From assembly GCF_002160895.1 (NCBI RefSeq), contig NZ_NFLL01000001.1, positions 1 to 64,000 of the forward strand: DNA of 64,000 bases, given 5' to 3'. Position numbers and translations under genes: made by a program. The notes beneath the pieces are model-generated. The model made no database searches. It was not told where the DNA came from and saw only the letters and a list, made by a program, of their open reading frames with translations. Shown in pieces: positions 62,882 to 64,000 of the stretch. Source of the DNA: Faecalibacterium sp. An122 (lineage in GTDB: Bacteria > Bacillota > Clostridia > Oscillospirales > Ruminococcaceae). Positions within the stretch are counted from its first letter, which is position 1, and every line of letters begins with the position of its first letter.

Positions 62882-64000
62882 ATGATATCGCACGAATACG
62901 TTGAAGAGCTGATCCGCCGCAACGACGTTGTGGATGTGGTGGGCAGTTATGTTCAGCTCAAGCACAAAGGCCGGCTGTACAGCGGGCTGTGTCCCTTCCA
63001 CAACGAAAAGACGCCGTCCTTTTACGTCTACCCCGAAACCCAGAGCTTCTACTGCTTTGGCTGCGGGGCGGGCGGCGACGTCATTACCTTTGTAAAAAAG
63101 ATCAGCTCCCTCAGTTATCCCGAGGCGGTCAAGCTGCTGGCCGAGCGGTCCGGCATGCCCGAGCCGGAGGAGGACGACGGCACCGGCCGGATGCGCAGCC
63201 GGATTCTTTCCATGAACAAGGAGGCGGCCCGGTTCTTCCATGCCTGCCTGAATTCCAGTGTGGACGAGGCCGCTCAGGCCCGGGCCTACTGGCGGCGGCG
63301 TGGTCTGGATGACCGGACCATTGCCCGGTTCGGCCTGGGCTATGCCCCCAACGATGGACAGGCTTTGTACCACCATCTGCGGGACAAGGGCTATACCCAG
63401 GCGGAAATGGATGCCAGCGGCCTGTTCAAGCGGAGCCAGTCGGGGCGGATCTACTGCCTGTTCTGGCGGCGGGTCATCACCCCCATCTTTGATCTGCGTG
63501 GGAACGTGATCGCCTTTGGCGGCCGCGTTCTGGATGACTCCAAACCCAAGTACGTCAACAGCCCCGAGACGCTGGTGTATCACAAGTCGGAGACGGTGTT
63601 CGCCCTCCAGATCGCCAAAAAGAGCGCCTCCCGGCGGTATGTCCTCTGCGAGGGCTACATGGATGTCATCAGCATGCAGCAGGCGGGGGTGGACACGGCG
63701 GTCTGCGCCTGCGGCACCGCCCTGACCCAGGCCCAGGTCCGTCTGCTCAGCGAATACGCCGACGAGGTGATTCTGAGCTACGACTCGGACGAGGCGGGCC
63801 AGAAGGCCACCCTGCGCTCCCTGGAATTGTTCCGCAACAGTCCGGTTCAGGTGGGGGTGCTGAACATCCCCAACGCCAAGGACCCCGACGAGTACATCAA
63901 GAAGTTTGGCGCTGAGCGGTTCCGCCAGCTGCTGGACGGCGCCGGCAACGCGCTGGATTTCCGGCTGGCCCGCGCCCGGGCCAAGTATGACCTGTCCCAG
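62882..64000 (+). CDS. dnaG: DNA primase, N-terminal part (3' end outside window)
   Basis: 373 codons are visible and the frame is open to the last base. The N-terminal CHC2 zinc finger (CPFHNEKTPSF, YCFGCGAGGDVI) is followed by the primase core and the Toprim domain with ALCEGYMDVI-type motif (YVLCEGYMDVISMQQAGV), CGTALT and the acidic site ILSYDSDEAGQKA. It makes RNA primers for replication. The helicase-binding C-terminus lies beyond the window. Confidence 0.97.
   Translation, partial: MISHEYVEELIRRNDVVDVVGSYVQLKHKGRLYSGLCPFHNEKTPSFYVYPETQSFYCFGCGAGGDVITFVKKISSLSYPEAVKLLAERSGMPEPEEDDGTGRMRSRILSMNKEAARFFHACLNSSVDEAAQARAYWRRRGLDDRTIARFGLGYAPNDGQALYHHLRDKGYTQAEMDASGLFKRSQSGRIYCLFWRRVITPIFDLRGNVIAFGGRVLDDSKPKYVNSPETLVYHKSETVFALQIAKKSASRRYVLCEGYMDVISMQQAGVDTAVCACGTALTQAQVRLLSEYADEVILSYDSDEAGQKATLRSLELFRNSPVQVGVLNIPNAKDPDEYIKKFGAERFRQLLDGAGNALDFRLARARAKYDLSQ

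Overview
The window looks like the chromosome of a gut Firmicute in the Oscillospiraceae/Ruminococcaceae (Faecalibacterium, Gemmiger or Subdoligranulum-like). Three things point there: a GC-rich, strongly GC3-biased coding style; Gram-positive regulation (two T-box leaders, a Spo0A-like regulator, TTGACA/TATAAT promoters, many intrinsic terminators); and a complete butyrate pathway ordered thl-crt-hbd-bcd-etfB-etfA, with a butyryl-CoA:acetate CoA-transferase gene on the opposite strand nearby. The genus is an inference from gene content, not from a marker-gene comparison.

Layout. 1-1.5 kb: the end of a large serine recombinase (mobile-element edge), tRNA-Ala(CGC), and two extra truncated copies of that tRNA's 5' part in 106-bp tandem repeats. 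1.5-3.6 kb: a coupled three-gene operon with a Spo0A-like regulator and a soluble histidine kinase. 4-8.3 kb: a giant double activase plus partner of the 2-hydroxyacyl-CoA dehydratase superfamily. 8.4-11 kb: two tandem PPi-type phosphofructokinases. 11-21.8 kb: SGNH hydrolase, TypA, a beta-CASP RNase-like protein, a YfbR-like nucleotidase, a YfhO membrane protein, and a MATE pump divergent from a MerR regulator. 21.8-25.2 kb: a tryptophan T-box controlling trpXYZ. 25.2-29.7 kb: a Met T-box, then metG, an EamA transporter, tatD and a small unknown gene. 30.4-31.6 kb: a gene-free block that looks like one large structured non-coding RNA. 31.7-36 kb: ddl-murI-DUF1934-argS. 36.2-39.9 kb: rpmG-secE-nusG-rplK-rplA and an attenuated rplJ-rplL. 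40-44 kb: SPFH/RHH pair, a D,D-carboxypeptidase-like protein without catalytic residues, and a phosphoesterase. 43.7-49.1 kb: a MurNAc recycling locus (murR-like, murQ, murP-like, mupG-like, HAD). 49.3-53.3 kb: a CmpB-type membrane protein, an AI-2E family protein and but. 54-60.8 kb: coaD and the butyrate operon. 61-64 kb: YigZ, dGTPase and the start of dnaG.

How they work together. thl, crt, hbd and bcd/etfAB reduce two acetyl-CoA to butyryl-CoA, and but exchanges it with acetate. The PPi-type phosphofructokinases would feed glycolysis using pyrophosphate. murQ, the PTS and MupG-like genes recycle peptidoglycan sugar, while ddl and murI supply D-amino acids for new wall. Transcription units are compact and mostly bounded by clear promoters and terminators.

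The least explained parts are the roughly 1.15-kb non-coding transcription unit at 30.4-31.6 kb (own promoter, own terminator, duplicated stem-forming domain, 10-bp long-range helix), the catalytically degenerate Dac protein, a MerR-type promoter with a 19-bp spacer and near-perfect dyad, and a second strong terminator behind the Trp T-box.
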